From Deltaproteobacteria bacterium (lineage in GTDB: Bacteria > Bdellovibrionota_B > Oligoflexia > Oligoflexales > Bog-1112): DNA of 34,013 bases. The notes beneath the pieces are model-generated. The model was given only the letters and a program-made list of their open reading frames with translations. It did no database searches and was not told the DNA's origin. Below are positions 17,852 through 25,139 of the stretch, one piece after another. The DNA is taken from positions 1-34,013 of the forward strand of contig CANJLI010000022.1 in NCBI GenBank assembly GCA_947475005.1, in the 5' to 3' direction. How positions within the stretch are numbered: position 1 is the first letter of the stretch; each line of letters opens with the position of its first letter. Position numbers and translations under genes: made by a program.

Positions 17852-18145
17852 GCATGAGAAACATACACACAGGTGGGTTTTGAATAGTTTCATCAAATTT
17901 TCCCCCGCTTGTGTCAATGTCTCCACCGTGCGTCCTGGCATACTCTTCAAGCTGACATGTACAAAAGCATTGTTGGGATCTCCATCCCCAATGTAGAAGA
18001 TCGGGGTTTCAAAGGCTCTGCTTTTGCAACTTCCGAGCTCAGTGGGTAAGGTTTGAACCAAGATTTCATGACATTTTTGAAACAAACCGATCATGTCCTC
18101 TTTTTCTACCACCGTGGGGCTAAATTCTAGGGTCAATTGGGGCAT
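17834..18145 (-). CDS. 5-carboxymethyl-2-hydroxymuconate isomerase-like protein, C-terminally truncated
   Basis: A tautomerase-superfamily protein whose N terminus (MPQLTLEFS, with the catalytic-type proline next to Met1), CKSRAFE segment and NNAFVHVSLKSMPGR block match the CHMI family. In that family Pro1 acts as a general base on muconate-type or other enol substrates. The start has a perfect AAGGAG. Family members are usually about 115-126 residues long. This frame has 103, and the last 15 (Cys/Phe-rich) are encoded opposite the 3' end of the RING gene and do not look like family sequence. The native C-terminal helix therefore seems lost. The ATG overlaps the end of the TPR gene by 13 nt, so the two are co-translated. 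It may be inactive. Confidence 0.75.
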   Translation of the reverse strand: MPQLTLEFSPTVVEKEDMIGLFQKCHEILVQTLPTELGSCKSRAFETPIFYIGDGDPNNAFVHVSLKSMPGRTVETLTQAGENLMKLFKTHLCVCFSCLSCFL

Positions 18146-18984
18146 AGGGTTCTCCTTGTAGTGGGGACACATGGCACTGTCCCCACTTTCTTTTTGAGTT
18201 TGGGATTTACATGAATTGCTTGTTCCCAATACTCTTTCGCCTCCTTCATCTGCCCAAAATGCAGATACGTTTCTCCAATCCCCAGTAGGGCAGAGGCAAG
18301 CAACGGAGATTTGAGTATCGCAGCCCGAAAGGCATGATAGGCCTTCCTATATGCCTTCAAACCCAGATAAGCTTTGCCTCGGGTACTGAACCACAAAGCT
18401 TGCATCTGGGGCGTCAGTTTTTTCTGGGGCACCGTATCCAGGAGAGTAAGCGCTTTCTTCTCCTGGTGCTGCTGGATCCAGATTTGAGCTTGAATCAACG
18501 TAGTGTTAAAATCCTCGGACGCTACCCCACGGGCCTGCTGTACGGTACGTTGCGCATTTTCATACTGATGCAACTCGGAGTAACTCCAGGCCAAGGCCTG
18601 CAGAGCGGCAAGGTGACGGGGATTGGCTTTCACAGCTTTTTTGTACGCCTCGACGGCTTGGGGGAGTTTTTCCTCAAGCCGAAAAATCTCTGCTACATAA
18701 AAGCTGGCCTCTGCATCCCTCGGATCATGGTCCATACAGTAGCGCAAATGGAGGATTGCCTCCGAGAATAGGCCAAGGCGGAACTCCACAATCCCCAAAT
18801 TGCGATAAATTTCAGTCTGAGTCGGAGCAGCAAACAGTGCAGTCTCGTAGGCGGCTTTTGCCTCTTTCAAAGCCCCTGCTTTGGCATAGGCAGCACCTTG
18901 TTCGAAGGCGGAGGGCGATGGCGATGGGGTTTGACAGGCAAAGCCCAGGGGCAAAAGCAGGCAAAAAAAGACTCGGATTTTCAT
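18133..18984 (-). CDS. TPR-repeat protein, probable lipoprotein
   Basis: A 283-aa protein beginning with a signal peptide that ends in LGFAC, close to but not a perfect lipobox, so Cys17 may be lipidated. About five to six tetratricopeptide repeats follow, recognised by recurring A-x3-Y/F, A-L and N/D-P patterns (for example near residues 29-62, 63-96 and 97-130, and again near 190-260). TPR lipoproteins usually scaffold envelope complexes such as pilus or secretion machinery; the partner here is unknown. I chose the ATG at 18984, with GGGGGA about six bases upstream, over an ATG two codons earlier. The last 15-20 residues are encoded by a GGGGACA palindrome and look like an added tail. Confidence 0.83.
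   Translation of the reverse strand: MKIRVFFCLLLPLGFACQTPSPSPSAFEQGAAYAKAGALKEAKAAYETALFAAPTQTEIYRNLGIVEFRLGLFSEAILHLRYCMDHDPRDAEASFYVAEIFRLEEKLPQAVEAYKKAVKANPRHLAALQALAWSYSELHQYENAQRTVQQARGVASEDFNTTLIQAQIWIQQHQEKKALTLLDTVPQKKLTPQMQALWFSTRGKAYLGLKAYRKAYHAFRAAILKSPLLASALLGIGETYLHFGQMKEAKEYWEQAIHVNPKLKKKVGTVPCVPTTRRTLCPN
18160..18187. repeat. GGGGACA hairpin inside the 3' end of the TPR gene
   Basis: Perfect 10-nt arms (18160-18169 and 18178-18187) flank an 8-nt loop. On the plus strand it is followed by a T-rich run and would look like a terminator, but no plus-strand gene leads into it. On the coding (minus) strand the hairpin lies three bases before the AAGGAG of the isomerase gene. Confidence 0.85.
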
Positions 18985-19072
18985 AGCCATCCCCCAAATA
19001 AACTCCCTCATTAGGGTATCATATTAGATGGGGTAGAAAATGTGGTAGAAGTGGGTTTATCAGAATTCTAAA

Positions 19073-19148
19073 TGGAGCGGAAAACGAGGCTCGAACTCGC
19101 GACCTCCAGCTTGGGAAGCTGGCGCTCTACCAACTGAGCTACTTCCGC
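19073..19148 (-). tRNA. tRNA-Gly (anticodon CCC)
   Basis: The reverse complement folds as a full cloverleaf: 7-bp acceptor stem starting GCGGAAG, D-arm with GCTCAGTTGGTAGAGC, anticodon stem CCAGC/GCTGG with loop TTCCCAA, and T-arm containing GTTCGAGCC. CCA is encoded (19073-19075). Anticodon CCC reads GGG glycine codons. A promoter lies upstream at 19160-19189, and the TPR gene follows on the same strand after about 90 nt. Confidence 0.96.
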
Positions 19149-19159
19149 ATTGGGTGTCT

Positions 19160-19189
19160 GGTATACCCAAAAGCAACAACCTCCGTCAA
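19160..19189 (-). promoter_or_regulatory. Promoter of tRNA-Gly
   Basis: On the minus strand TTGACG (19184-19189) and TATACC (19160-19165) are 18 nt apart, and the tRNA 5' end lies 11 bases beyond the -10 box. Position and spacing fit a stable-RNA promoter. Confidence 0.55.
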
Positions 19190-19210
19190 CCACGGTCTAT
19201 AGGATTGGGC

Positions 19211-19897
19211 ATGAATTTTCTTCGGTTTCTCCTTTTTCTCTTCCTCAAAAGCGTTAGTTTGGTGGCCTATCCCCTCCGATTGCGCTGGATCGGCCAAAAA
19301 CCAGATCGCCATTGGAAGAATGTGCAACTCGTTGTTTTTTTGAACCACACAAGCTTGTTTGAACATATTTATATCAGTGCGTTTCCCAATTCCTTTCTCT
19401 GGAAGTTGTCTCGTACCCTGATTTTTCCAGCTGCGGAAGAGACCTTGAAACGCCCCCTCTTGGGGCCTTTTTTTCGGTTTATGGCGCCGAGTGTGGTCTC
19501 CATTACCCGCAAAAGAGATGACTCTTGGCGGTATTTCCTCACCCAGTTAACGGACGACAATGCGCTTATCTTTATGGCGGAAGGCCGCATGAAACGGAAA
19601 AATGGATTGGATAAAGAAGGCAAACCCATGACGGTGCGCGGAGGAGTCGTGGAGGCCCTCGAAGCCTTTCGGGGGAAGAAAGCACTCTTTGCCTACAGCG
19701 GGGGCTTGCATCACATCTACCCACCAGGCGCCAAGGTACCCGCGTTTTTTCGCTCCATTTCCTTGGCCCTCGAGGTACTGGACATCAATCAATACCTAGC
19801 CAACTTCCGCTCCCTCACCGACACGGACTACGTCCGCGCGATTTGTGCAGACCTAGAGCGACGCAGGGATCTATACTGCCACCCAATCCCTTCTTAG
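19211..19897 (+). CDS. PlsC-family acyltransferase (1-acyl-glycerol-3-phosphate acyltransferase-like)
   Basis: Probably transfers an acyl chain to a lysophospholipid or related acceptor at the inner membrane. The 228-aa protein has a hydrophobic N terminus (about 1-22). It has an NHTSLFEH segment near residue 46 that corresponds to PlsC motif I (usually NHxSxxD), with the acidic residue as Glu. An FMAEGRMKR segment near 120 corresponds to the FPEGTRS motif. The replaced residues make it a divergent member whose substrate cannot be predicted. The ATG at 19211 follows the divergent tRNA promoter region. The TAG overlaps the stop of udk by four bases. Confidence 0.75.
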   Translation: MNFLRFLLFLFLKSVSLVAYPLRLRWIGQKPDRHWKNVQLVVFLNHTSLFEHIYISAFPNSFLWKLSRTLIFPAAEETLKRPLLGPFFRFMAPSVVSITRKRDDSWRYFLTQLTDDNALIFMAEGRMKRKNGLDKEGKPMTVRGGVVEALEAFRGKKALFAYSGGLHHIYPPGAKVPAFFRSISLALEVLDINQYLANFRSLTDTDYVRAICADLERRRDLYCHPIPS

Positions 19898-20523
19898 ACC
19901 GAACTCCCATTTGATTTCTCGTGGATGATCGATGCCAACATCTCGATGGTAGTTGGATTGCGATCTTCCCAAGAGATCAAGAGATCTGCAAATGACTTCG
20001 TAGGCTCTATAAATCTCGTGTGCATGGGCCGTACGGTGGATAGATATTGGTCCACCACACTCCCCATACTTCGTCCACGGGTATCCATATCGCGGTGCAA
20101 ACGACGGATGAACCGCACATCGTTGGGGACATCGAGGTAGATCTTCAAATCGAAGAAGGAACGGATCTCTTCAAAATACAGACTGAAAATCCCATCCAAA
20201 ATCACCACAGCAGCGGGCTCTACCAACACCTTCTCTTCGGTACGGCTGTGCGTCGCAAAATCGTAGCTGGGGCGGTAAAATCGCTCCCCACGGGCCACTT
20301 GTTGGATATGGGCGCAAAGAGTGTGAGAATCGATGGAGTCAGGGTGATCGAAGTTGACCTTCGCTCGCTGATCCGGGGAAAGATGCGACCAATCCTTGTA
20401 GTAATGATCGAGAGTAAGAACCAAAATCGGAATCGTGGGGCATGATTTTTGGATCAGCTCCACCACGGTGCTTTTGCCAGAACCAGATCCCCCTGTCACT
20501 GCAATCATAAATGGCTTCTTCAC
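19894..20523 (-). CDS. udk: Uridine kinase
   Basis: Phosphorylates uridine (and cytidine) to UMP (CMP) in pyrimidine salvage. The P-loop is GGSGSGKST near residue 11. The family-typical TLDHYYKDW, the nucleoside-binding NFDHPDSID, and PSYDFATHSRTEE blocks follow. Length (209 aa) is normal. It is divergent from the URC1-like GTP cyclohydrolase gene across an 84-nt gap. Because the enzyme can supply UMP, the neighbour may matter for uracil turnover (see findings). Confidence 0.95.
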   Translation of the reverse strand: MKKPFMIAVTGGSGSGKSTVVELIQKSCPTIPILVLTLDHYYKDWSHLSPDQRAKVNFDHPDSIDSHTLCAHIQQVARGERFYRPSYDFATHSRTEEKVLVEPAAVVILDGIFSLYFEEIRSFFDLKIYLDVPNDVRFIRRLHRDMDTRGRSMGSVVDQYLSTVRPMHTRFIEPTKSFADLLISWEDRNPTTIEMLASIIHEKSNGSSV

Positions 20524-20607
20524 ACTACCCTCCCTGTATGGAACTATGTATAGTCAAAGGACTTTCCCTTTTACTTCTTTCTACTTTGCATGGCATGGAG
20601 CGTGAGC

Positions 20608-21858
20608 ATGGGCCCAACCAAACAGCTACAGCATATTCGTTTGACGTCACATCCCGAGAAAAACACACCGGTCCCCTTTCCTCTACACTGGGGAGAGGCA
20701 GACCCGCTGAAACGAGGCCCTGTGATTGCGGCTGTGACGCAGCCTGAGTTTCGCAACTGCATCGGCACCCACTCTGGATCCTACTCGGTCTACCGAGCCT
20801 TGGCCATCGCTGCAGGGAGCTTAAAGGCTGAGTATAAACCCGATTTCACGAACACCTCGCCCACGGATGTGGTGGGGCCCTATCCGTCTTGGTCCCGCCC
20901 CGGGCAGATCGTATCCCTGGATCCCTTTGGGCATCTGATCGAATCTGCATTTGCCCCTATGCTCGCAAAGGGCATCGACATTCGACCTTCTATCGCAGTG
21001 ACCAAAGCCCATGTGTATCTACCGGAGATTCACATGGGAATAAAAGAGAATAAAATTCATTTCGATGGAAAAATTTTGACCGATACCGGAGCGGCAACCG
21101 TAACCAAGGCCGCCTTGGAACCCGTGTGGTACTTGCCGGGCATCGCGGCTCGGTTTGGATGCGAAGAAGGGGAGCTGCGGCGCATTCTCTTTGAAAACAC
21201 GGCTGGCATGTACCCCGAGCTCATTACTCGCCCGGATTTGCTTGTGTTTTTACCCCCGATCGGAGGGATTACAGTCTATATCTTTGGCGATCCCCAAACC
21301 ATTCCCGATCCAACGTACCCGCTCAACGTACGTGTACACGATGAGTGCAACGGGTCCGATGTGTTTGGCTCGGACATCTGCACGTGTCGGCCCTATTTGA
21401 TCCATGGCATCGAGGTGTGCATTGAATCCGCCCAGCAGGGGGGCGCAGGGGTCATCGTGTACAACCGCAAGGAGGGTCGAGCCTTGGGGGAGGTAACCAA
21501 ATTCCTCGTTTACAATGCCCGCAAGCGACAAGAGGGAGGTGACACGGCCTCCAAATACTTCGCTCGTACGGAGTGCGTAGCGGGCGTGCAAGATGTGCGG
21601 TTTCAAGAGTTGATGCCGGATGTGCTGCACTGGTTGGGGATTCAAAAGATCGACCGGTTGGTTTCTATGAGCAACATGAAATACGATGCCATTGTGAAGT
21701 CAGGGATCGTAGTGAAGGAACGCGTGCCGCTTCCCGCGGATCGAGTCCCTGATGATGCCCAGGTAGAGATTGAGGCAAAGAAAACCGCAGGGTACTACTC
21801 AGAGACGATACCCATGGATGAAGCTGACCTAGGTAAGGTCAAGGGGCGGGTGTTTTAG
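20608..21858 (+). CDS. GTP cyclohydrolase II family protein, URC1-like
   Basis: The C-terminal half (about residues 200-400) is a GTP cyclohydrolase II domain. The zinc cysteines C247, C258 and C260 have the same C-x10-C-x-C spacing as RibA, followed by the YNRKEGRALGEVTK active-site segment. The N-terminal 200 residues are an extra domain absent from ordinary RibA. This layout fits the URC1 group, which acts in the URC pathway of uracil breakdown in fungi and some bacteria (established knowledge), rather than riboflavin synthesis. No DHBP synthase domain is fused and no rib genes are near. I chose the ATG at 20608 because a GGAG lies seven bases upstream; a frame opening at 20590 adds six residues. 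Confidence 0.83.
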   Translation: MGPTKQLQHIRLTSHPEKNTPVPFPLHWGEADPLKRGPVIAAVTQPEFRNCIGTHSGSYSVYRALAIAAGSLKAEYKPDFTNTSPTDVVGPYPSWSRPGQIVSLDPFGHLIESAFAPMLAKGIDIRPSIAVTKAHVYLPEIHMGIKENKIHFDGKILTDTGAATVTKAALEPVWYLPGIAARFGCEEGELRRILFENTAGMYPELITRPDLLVFLPPIGGITVYIFGDPQTIPDPTYPLNVRVHDECNGSDVFGSDICTCRPYLIHGIEVCIESAQQGGAGVIVYNRKEGRALGEVTKFLVYNARKRQEGGDTASKYFARTECVAGVQDVRFQELMPDVLHWLGIQKIDRLVSMSNMKYDAIVKSGIVVKERVPLPADRVPDDAQVEIEAKKTAGYYSETIPMDEADLGKVKGRVF

Positions 21859-21881
21859 GGGATTGGGGGCACGCCAACTAA

Positions 21882-21958
21882 GCCCAGCGGGGACACCCGA
21901 TGCGAGTGTCCCCGAAAGACCGGAATGGGACACTCGCATCGGGTGTCCCCGCTGGGCC
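21882..21958. repeat. GGGGACAC-family palindrome, best-preserved copy
   Basis: Two arms (about 21883-21912 and 21926-21957) are complementary over about 30 nt, read CCCAGCGGGGACACCCGATG and its complement, and flank a 14-nt centre. Each arm itself holds a GGGGACAC/GTGTCCCC mini-hairpin. It lies between the URC1-like gene and the VapBC promoter. Confidence 0.93.
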
Positions 21959-22003
21959 AACGTTAATGAGATCGGGGACAGCTACCGAATTATCTCTTGA
22001 AAC

Positions 22004-22044
22004 TTGACACATTACAATACACCTCATATGATGTATTGTAATGT
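22004..22044 (+). promoter_or_regulatory. vapBC promoter with overlapping palindromic operator
   Basis: A near-consensus promoter (TTGACA at 22004-22009, 17-nt spacer, TATGAT at 22027-22032) is overlapped by a perfect inverted repeat with 13-nt arms at 22009-22021 and 22032-22044. The palindrome covers the spacer and -10 box, the usual place for autorepression by a VapB or VapBC complex. The mRNA leader would be only about 20 nt. Confidence 0.8.
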
Positions 22045-22058
22045 GTATAAGAGGGTGT

Positions 22059-22256
22059 ATGAGAACCAATATTGTATTAGATGATGATCTTGTAAAAGAG
22101 GCGACCGATTTAACTGGAATTACGACAAAAAGAGAGCTGATTCGAGAAGCCTTAAAGACTCTCATTAAAGAAAAAAAGAAGAAAAAACTCTCAAATCTTC
22201 AAGGGAGGATAAATTTTTCCCCCAATTATGACTATAAAAAGCTGAGGCAATCATGA
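22059..22256 (+). CDS. vapB: VapB-type antitoxin (ribbon-helix-helix)
   Basis: A 65-aa antitoxin that should neutralise the PIN toxin encoded next to it and bind the operator at 22009-22044. The N terminus, MRTNIVLDDDLVKEA, is the characteristic strand-plus-helix start of the MRTT-type VapB family, and a TKRELIREAL helix follows. The C-terminal part is Lys-rich and would wrap the toxin. I chose the ATG at 22059, with GAGGG just upstream, over an ATG six codons earlier that lies next to the operator. The stop overlaps the vapC start as ATGA. Confidence 0.88.
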   Translation: MRTNIVLDDDLVKEATDLTGITTKRELIREALKTLIKEKKKKKLSNLQGRINFSPNYDYKKLRQS

Positions 22257-22651
22257 TTGTGGTTGATACATCGGTCCTCATCGATTTGTTTAAAGGAAAA
22301 AAAAACGAGGCTGTGAGTAAATTTCTAGAAATAGAGGCCTTGAATGCTGATTTTTGTATTCCGATATACTGTTGCCAAGAGCTATTACAAGGCGCCAAAG
22401 ACCTAAAAGAATGGAATCTATTGTTAGAGTTCCTAGAAACACAAACCCATATTTCACCGTTACATGGATTTTCTACTTATTCTGCAGCCGCGCATATTTT
22501 TTATACCTGCCGCAGGAAAGGGATCACAATTCGAAGCACCATCGATTGTTTGATTGCACAACTGGTGCTGGAGCGAGAAGGGTATCGCCTCTTGCACAAT
22601 GATGCTGATTTTAGAGAGATAGCCGCGCACTTTCCTTTACAAATGTTGTAA
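22253..22651 (+). CDS. vapC: VapC-type PIN-domain toxin ribonuclease
   Basis: A 132-aa PIN-domain protein of normal VapC length. The acidic residues expected to bind the catalytic metal are present: D5 (in VVDTSVLID), E43, D98 (in TIDCLIA) and D117/D119. VapC toxins cleave specific RNAs, often tRNA or rRNA; the target here is unknown. The gene overlaps vapB by four bases, the arrangement that keeps toxin and antitoxin synthesis coupled. The pair is bracketed by GGGGACAC palindromes at 21882-21958 and 22670-22729. Confidence 0.9.
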   Translation: MIVVDTSVLIDLFKGKKNEAVSKFLEIEALNADFCIPIYCCQELLQGAKDLKEWNLLLEFLETQTHISPLHGFSTYSAAAHIFYTCRRKGITIRSTIDCLIAQLVLEREGYRLLHNDADFREIAAHFPLQML

Positions 22652-22669
22652 GCGCGAGAATACCCTGTG

Positions 22670-22729
22670 CCTAGCGGGGACACCTCGTTGCGGTGTCCCC
22701 AATCCCTCCTCAGCGTGTCCCCGCTGGGC
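22670..22729. repeat. GGGGACAC-family palindrome after vapC
   Basis: Imperfect arms (GCCTAGCGGGGACAC and GTGTCCCCGCTGGGC) enclose a further GTGTCCCC. It is the right-hand partner of the copy at 21882-21958 on the other side of vapBC. About 145 nt lie between it and khpA. They contain an open frame (from about 22747) continuous with khpA but without a good start. Confidence 0.8.
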
Positions 22730-22875
22730 CAACGGAAAAAAATCCACCAAACAATTATTTTGCTGGTAAAAAAGCTATCTTCTCTCCCCAACAATTTTTA
22801 GATAGACTCGCACTAGAATCGTCAGTAGGAAGCAGAGTAGAAGCGGCAGCCTCAAATGACACAGGAGTGGAACCA

Positions 22876-23130
22876 ATGGATGATGCAGATCTCTCTATGA
22901 CAGAGCTCGTCAAGTATATAGCTGGCGCTCTGGTGGATGAAACCACTCGAATCGACATCAATGAAATTCAAGGGAACCAAACCAATATCATCGAATTGAA
23001 GGTCGCCAAAGAAGACATTGGAAAAGTCATTGGACGACAAGGTCGCACGGCAGATGCCATTCGCACGATTCTCAACTGTGCTGCGGCAAAACTATCCAAA
23101 CGCTACATCCTGCAGATCATCGATGAGTGA
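22876..23130 (+). CDS. khpA: KhpA, KH-domain RNA-binding protein
   Basis: A small (84 aa) single-KH protein that binds RNA and in other bacteria works with KhpB in regulating envelope growth and small-RNA function. The core KVIGRQGRTADAIRTIL (about residues 53-69) contains the GxxG loop GRQG. I chose the ATG at 22876 because AGGAG lies eight bases upstream and the protein length is then typical. The same frame stays open to 22693 through a repeat. The usual neighbours rpsP, rimM and trmD are absent. Instead the gene overlaps nagZ by eight bases. Confidence 0.9.
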   Translation: MDDADLSMTELVKYIAGALVDETTRIDINEIQGNQTNIIELKVAKEDIGKVIGRQGRTADAIRTILNCAAAKLSKRYILQIIDE

Positions 23131-24142
23131 ATCTCGACGCATTGCCAGTTCCGTAGTATCGGGGGCACTTGCTGGAACGCACCTTACCGCAGCGGAAAGG
23201 CAATTCCTCTCTCGTGAGTCTCATCCGGGGGTTACGCTCTTTGCTCGCAATCTGGATGCAGAGAGCCGAGCAGGCACGAGCCATCGCACCCTGATGGAGC
23301 TGATCCAGGAGGTGCAGTCCTTGCGGGTGAGCACATTGCCCCTGCTCATATCCATCGACCAGGAAGGTGGTCGCGTTGCGCGCTTAAAAGGCCCCGTTCT
23401 GGACCCAGGCCCCGCTCAGGATCTGGCACAGGGACGCACAGATGCGGCAGCTCAACAAGAGATTGCAACTCAGGCCCAGGCCATGGGTCGTGCGTTGCGC
23501 ACTCTCGGGATCAATTGCAACTTTGCGCCTTGCCTCGATATCTTAACCAACGCATCTAACACAGCCATCGGCAACCGCGTCTTCGGCACCACAGCAGATG
23601 CGGTTTCTCTACGGGGAGCTGCCTTCCTACAAGGCTTGCAGCAGAGCGGCGTGTTGGGGTGTTTGAAGCATTTCCCGGGACAAGGGCATGCGCAGGTGGA
23701 CACCCACCAGGGCAGTGCCCACATTCCCCTCTCTGCAGCCCAACTGGAGGCTCGAGAACTCGCTCCGTTTCGCCACTGTCTCCCCCATGCTGCCATGGTG
23801 ATGGTGGCACACTGCATCTATCCCGAGTTGGATACCCGCGAAGCCACTCGCTCCTCGGTGATCATCGAGGGCTTGCTGCGCAAGACTCTTCGGTTTACCG
23901 GTGTGGTGGTAAGCGATGACATGCGCATGGGTGCGGTAGCGGGGGACCTGGATGCTTGGCGCGGGTATTTGGTTGACTCCATCTTAGCTGGGGTGGACCT
24001 CTTGCTGGTCTGTGAAGGGCTCGATCATTGGGAGACCGCCATCGAGACGCTGGAAGCAGAAGCCCACCGAAGTCCTGCATTTCGACATCGCTTGCAAGAA
24101 GCGGCCTCTCGGGTCGACACACTGCGAGGACACTCACTTTGA
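23123..24142 (+). CDS. nagZ: Beta-N-acetylhexosaminidase NagZ (GH3)
   Basis: Cleaves GlcNAc from anhydro-muropeptides during peptidoglycan recycling in the cytoplasm. The 339-aa protein has the GH3 NagZ signatures IDQEGGRVARL near residue 74, the KHFPGQGHAQVDTH block near 179 (with the Asp-His catalytic pair), and VVSDDMRMGAV near 260 (nucleophile aspartate). The second glycine-histidine of the usual KHFPGHG is GQG here, a small deviation. I chose the ATG at 23123, overlapping the khpA stop; longer versions of the frame would be antisense to nothing useful and lie inside khpA. No signal peptide is seen, as expected. Confidence 0.93.
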   Translation: MSESRRIASSVVSGALAGTHLTAAERQFLSRESHPGVTLFARNLDAESRAGTSHRTLMELIQEVQSLRVSTLPLLISIDQEGGRVARLKGPVLDPGPAQDLAQGRTDAAAQQEIATQAQAMGRALRTLGINCNFAPCLDILTNASNTAIGNRVFGTTADAVSLRGAAFLQGLQQSGVLGCLKHFPGQGHAQVDTHQGSAHIPLSAAQLEARELAPFRHCLPHAAMVMVAHCIYPELDTREATRSSVIIEGLLRKTLRFTGVVVSDDMRMGAVAGDLDAWRGYLVDSILAGVDLLLVCEGLDHWETAIETLEAEAHRSPAFRHRLQEAASRVDTLRGHSL

Positions 24143-24202
24143 CAATTTAGCGAATTAGGGATATGCAAGGTCCTCATTTCAATTTTTTTTGAAGGAGAGA
24201 CC

Positions 24203-25054
24203 ATGAAAAGGATTTTGTTCCTATTCTGTTTATGTGTAAGCAGCGCCCCCATATTTGCCTCAGACGACGATGAGTTTCTTTTCCTCTCAGACACGGAATC
24301 GGAGCCAGCATCACCTGTGAGCATGGAAGATCTGGCTGCAGCCATGACAGAATCAGGGGAGATGCCGTCGGAAAATCTTCCCATCCTTTCCGAAAAACCA
24401 ATCGAGCTCACAGCCGAAAACCACGCAAAAACCATCGTTCTAAAAAGTTATTTTCCCAATGTTGAATTAACCAATAAAGACTTCTCCTACCTCCAAGAGA
24501 AGAATCTTGATGATTCCCTGATGTCGATCGGGGCTCAACTGAGCACTTTATCTAAGTGTCGAGAAGCCATCGAAAATCGAACATTGGGGTCCACAAGGTT
24601 AACTGCTCTTTCGAAATCAATCGCATCTGTGTTCGATCTTTTTTTCGGCTCATTAGATTTATTCGATGACCCTACTGCCAGAGCCATTTATTTCAAATTT
24701 TTCGAGAGTGCACACTTCCAATTGGAAGGTGTTCATGCAGCGACTACAAAAGCAGTGGAAGCTTGGAAAAACAACGCACAAAATGCCATCGTACTCGCAG
24801 CTGTAAGTTTGGCCCTTGCCGTCGGTAGTGCGGTCTATGTGTGCCATCTCATCGGAACGCGTAAACTCTCTCTTTGTTCCATTCGTGAAGCAAAAGCCAT
24901 GATACCGACCGCATTTTCCTTCCTTACTTTTGGTACTGCTGGTGTTGGGGTAGAAAGAGCGCATACCTACGATAGACATCGTTCTGTAAATAGTGGGTTA
25001 CAGGATACGATTCAGTCAGCTATGGCTCGGTTTTGTAAGTTTCTTACCCCTTAA
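24203..25054 (+). CDS. Secreted protein with two C-terminal hydrophobic segments, unknown function
   Basis: I do not recognise this 283-aa protein. It has a clear signal peptide (about 1-19, ending IFA/SDDD) and a strongly acidic, Ser-rich mature N terminus (about 20-65). A helical middle follows, then two hydrophobic stretches (about 195-220 and 234-252) that could form a membrane hairpin. An exported protein that can insert in a membrane through a late hairpin recalls effectors placed in host membranes, but that is inference. An excellent GAAGGAG ribosome-binding site precedes the ATG. It is followed by a half REPIN. Confidence 0.78.
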   Translation: MKRILFLFCLCVSSAPIFASDDDEFLFLSDTESEPASPVSMEDLAAAMTESGEMPSENLPILSEKPIELTAENHAKTIVLKSYFPNVELTNKDFSYLQEKNLDDSLMSIGAQLSTLSKCREAIENRTLGSTRLTALSKSIASVFDLFFGSLDLFDDPTARAIYFKFFESAHFQLEGVHAATTKAVEAWKNNAQNAIVLAAVSLALAVGSAVYVCHLIGTRKLSLCSIREAKAMIPTAFSFLTFGTAGVGVERAHTYDRHRSVNSGLQDTIQSAMARFCKFLTP

Positions 25055-25080
25055 CCCCCACCATCCCATCCCCTCCTCCT

Positions 25081-25130
25081 TCCGTCATCCCAAGGTCCCG
25101 AAGGGACCGTATGGGATCCCTGCGTTTTTT
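25081..25130. repeat. Half of a REPIN-like element (right arm missing)
   Basis: The left 40-nt arm matches the copy at 8821 almost base for base and runs into the start of the T-rich centre. The rest is missing and the sequence changes to the coding remnant at 25140. The break marks a deletion or rearrangement. Confidence 0.9.
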
Positions 25131-25139
25131 CAAAGCTAA

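Noticed and set aside
18160..18195. Rho-independent terminator
   Set aside because: The hairpin plus T-run is on the plus strand, where no gene reads into it. Both surrounding genes are on the minus strand and the hairpin lies in coding sequence.
20608..21858. Annotating the GCHII protein as ribA of riboflavin synthesis
   Set aside because: It has a long N-terminal extension typical of the URC1 group, no fused DHBP synthase, and no rib neighbours.
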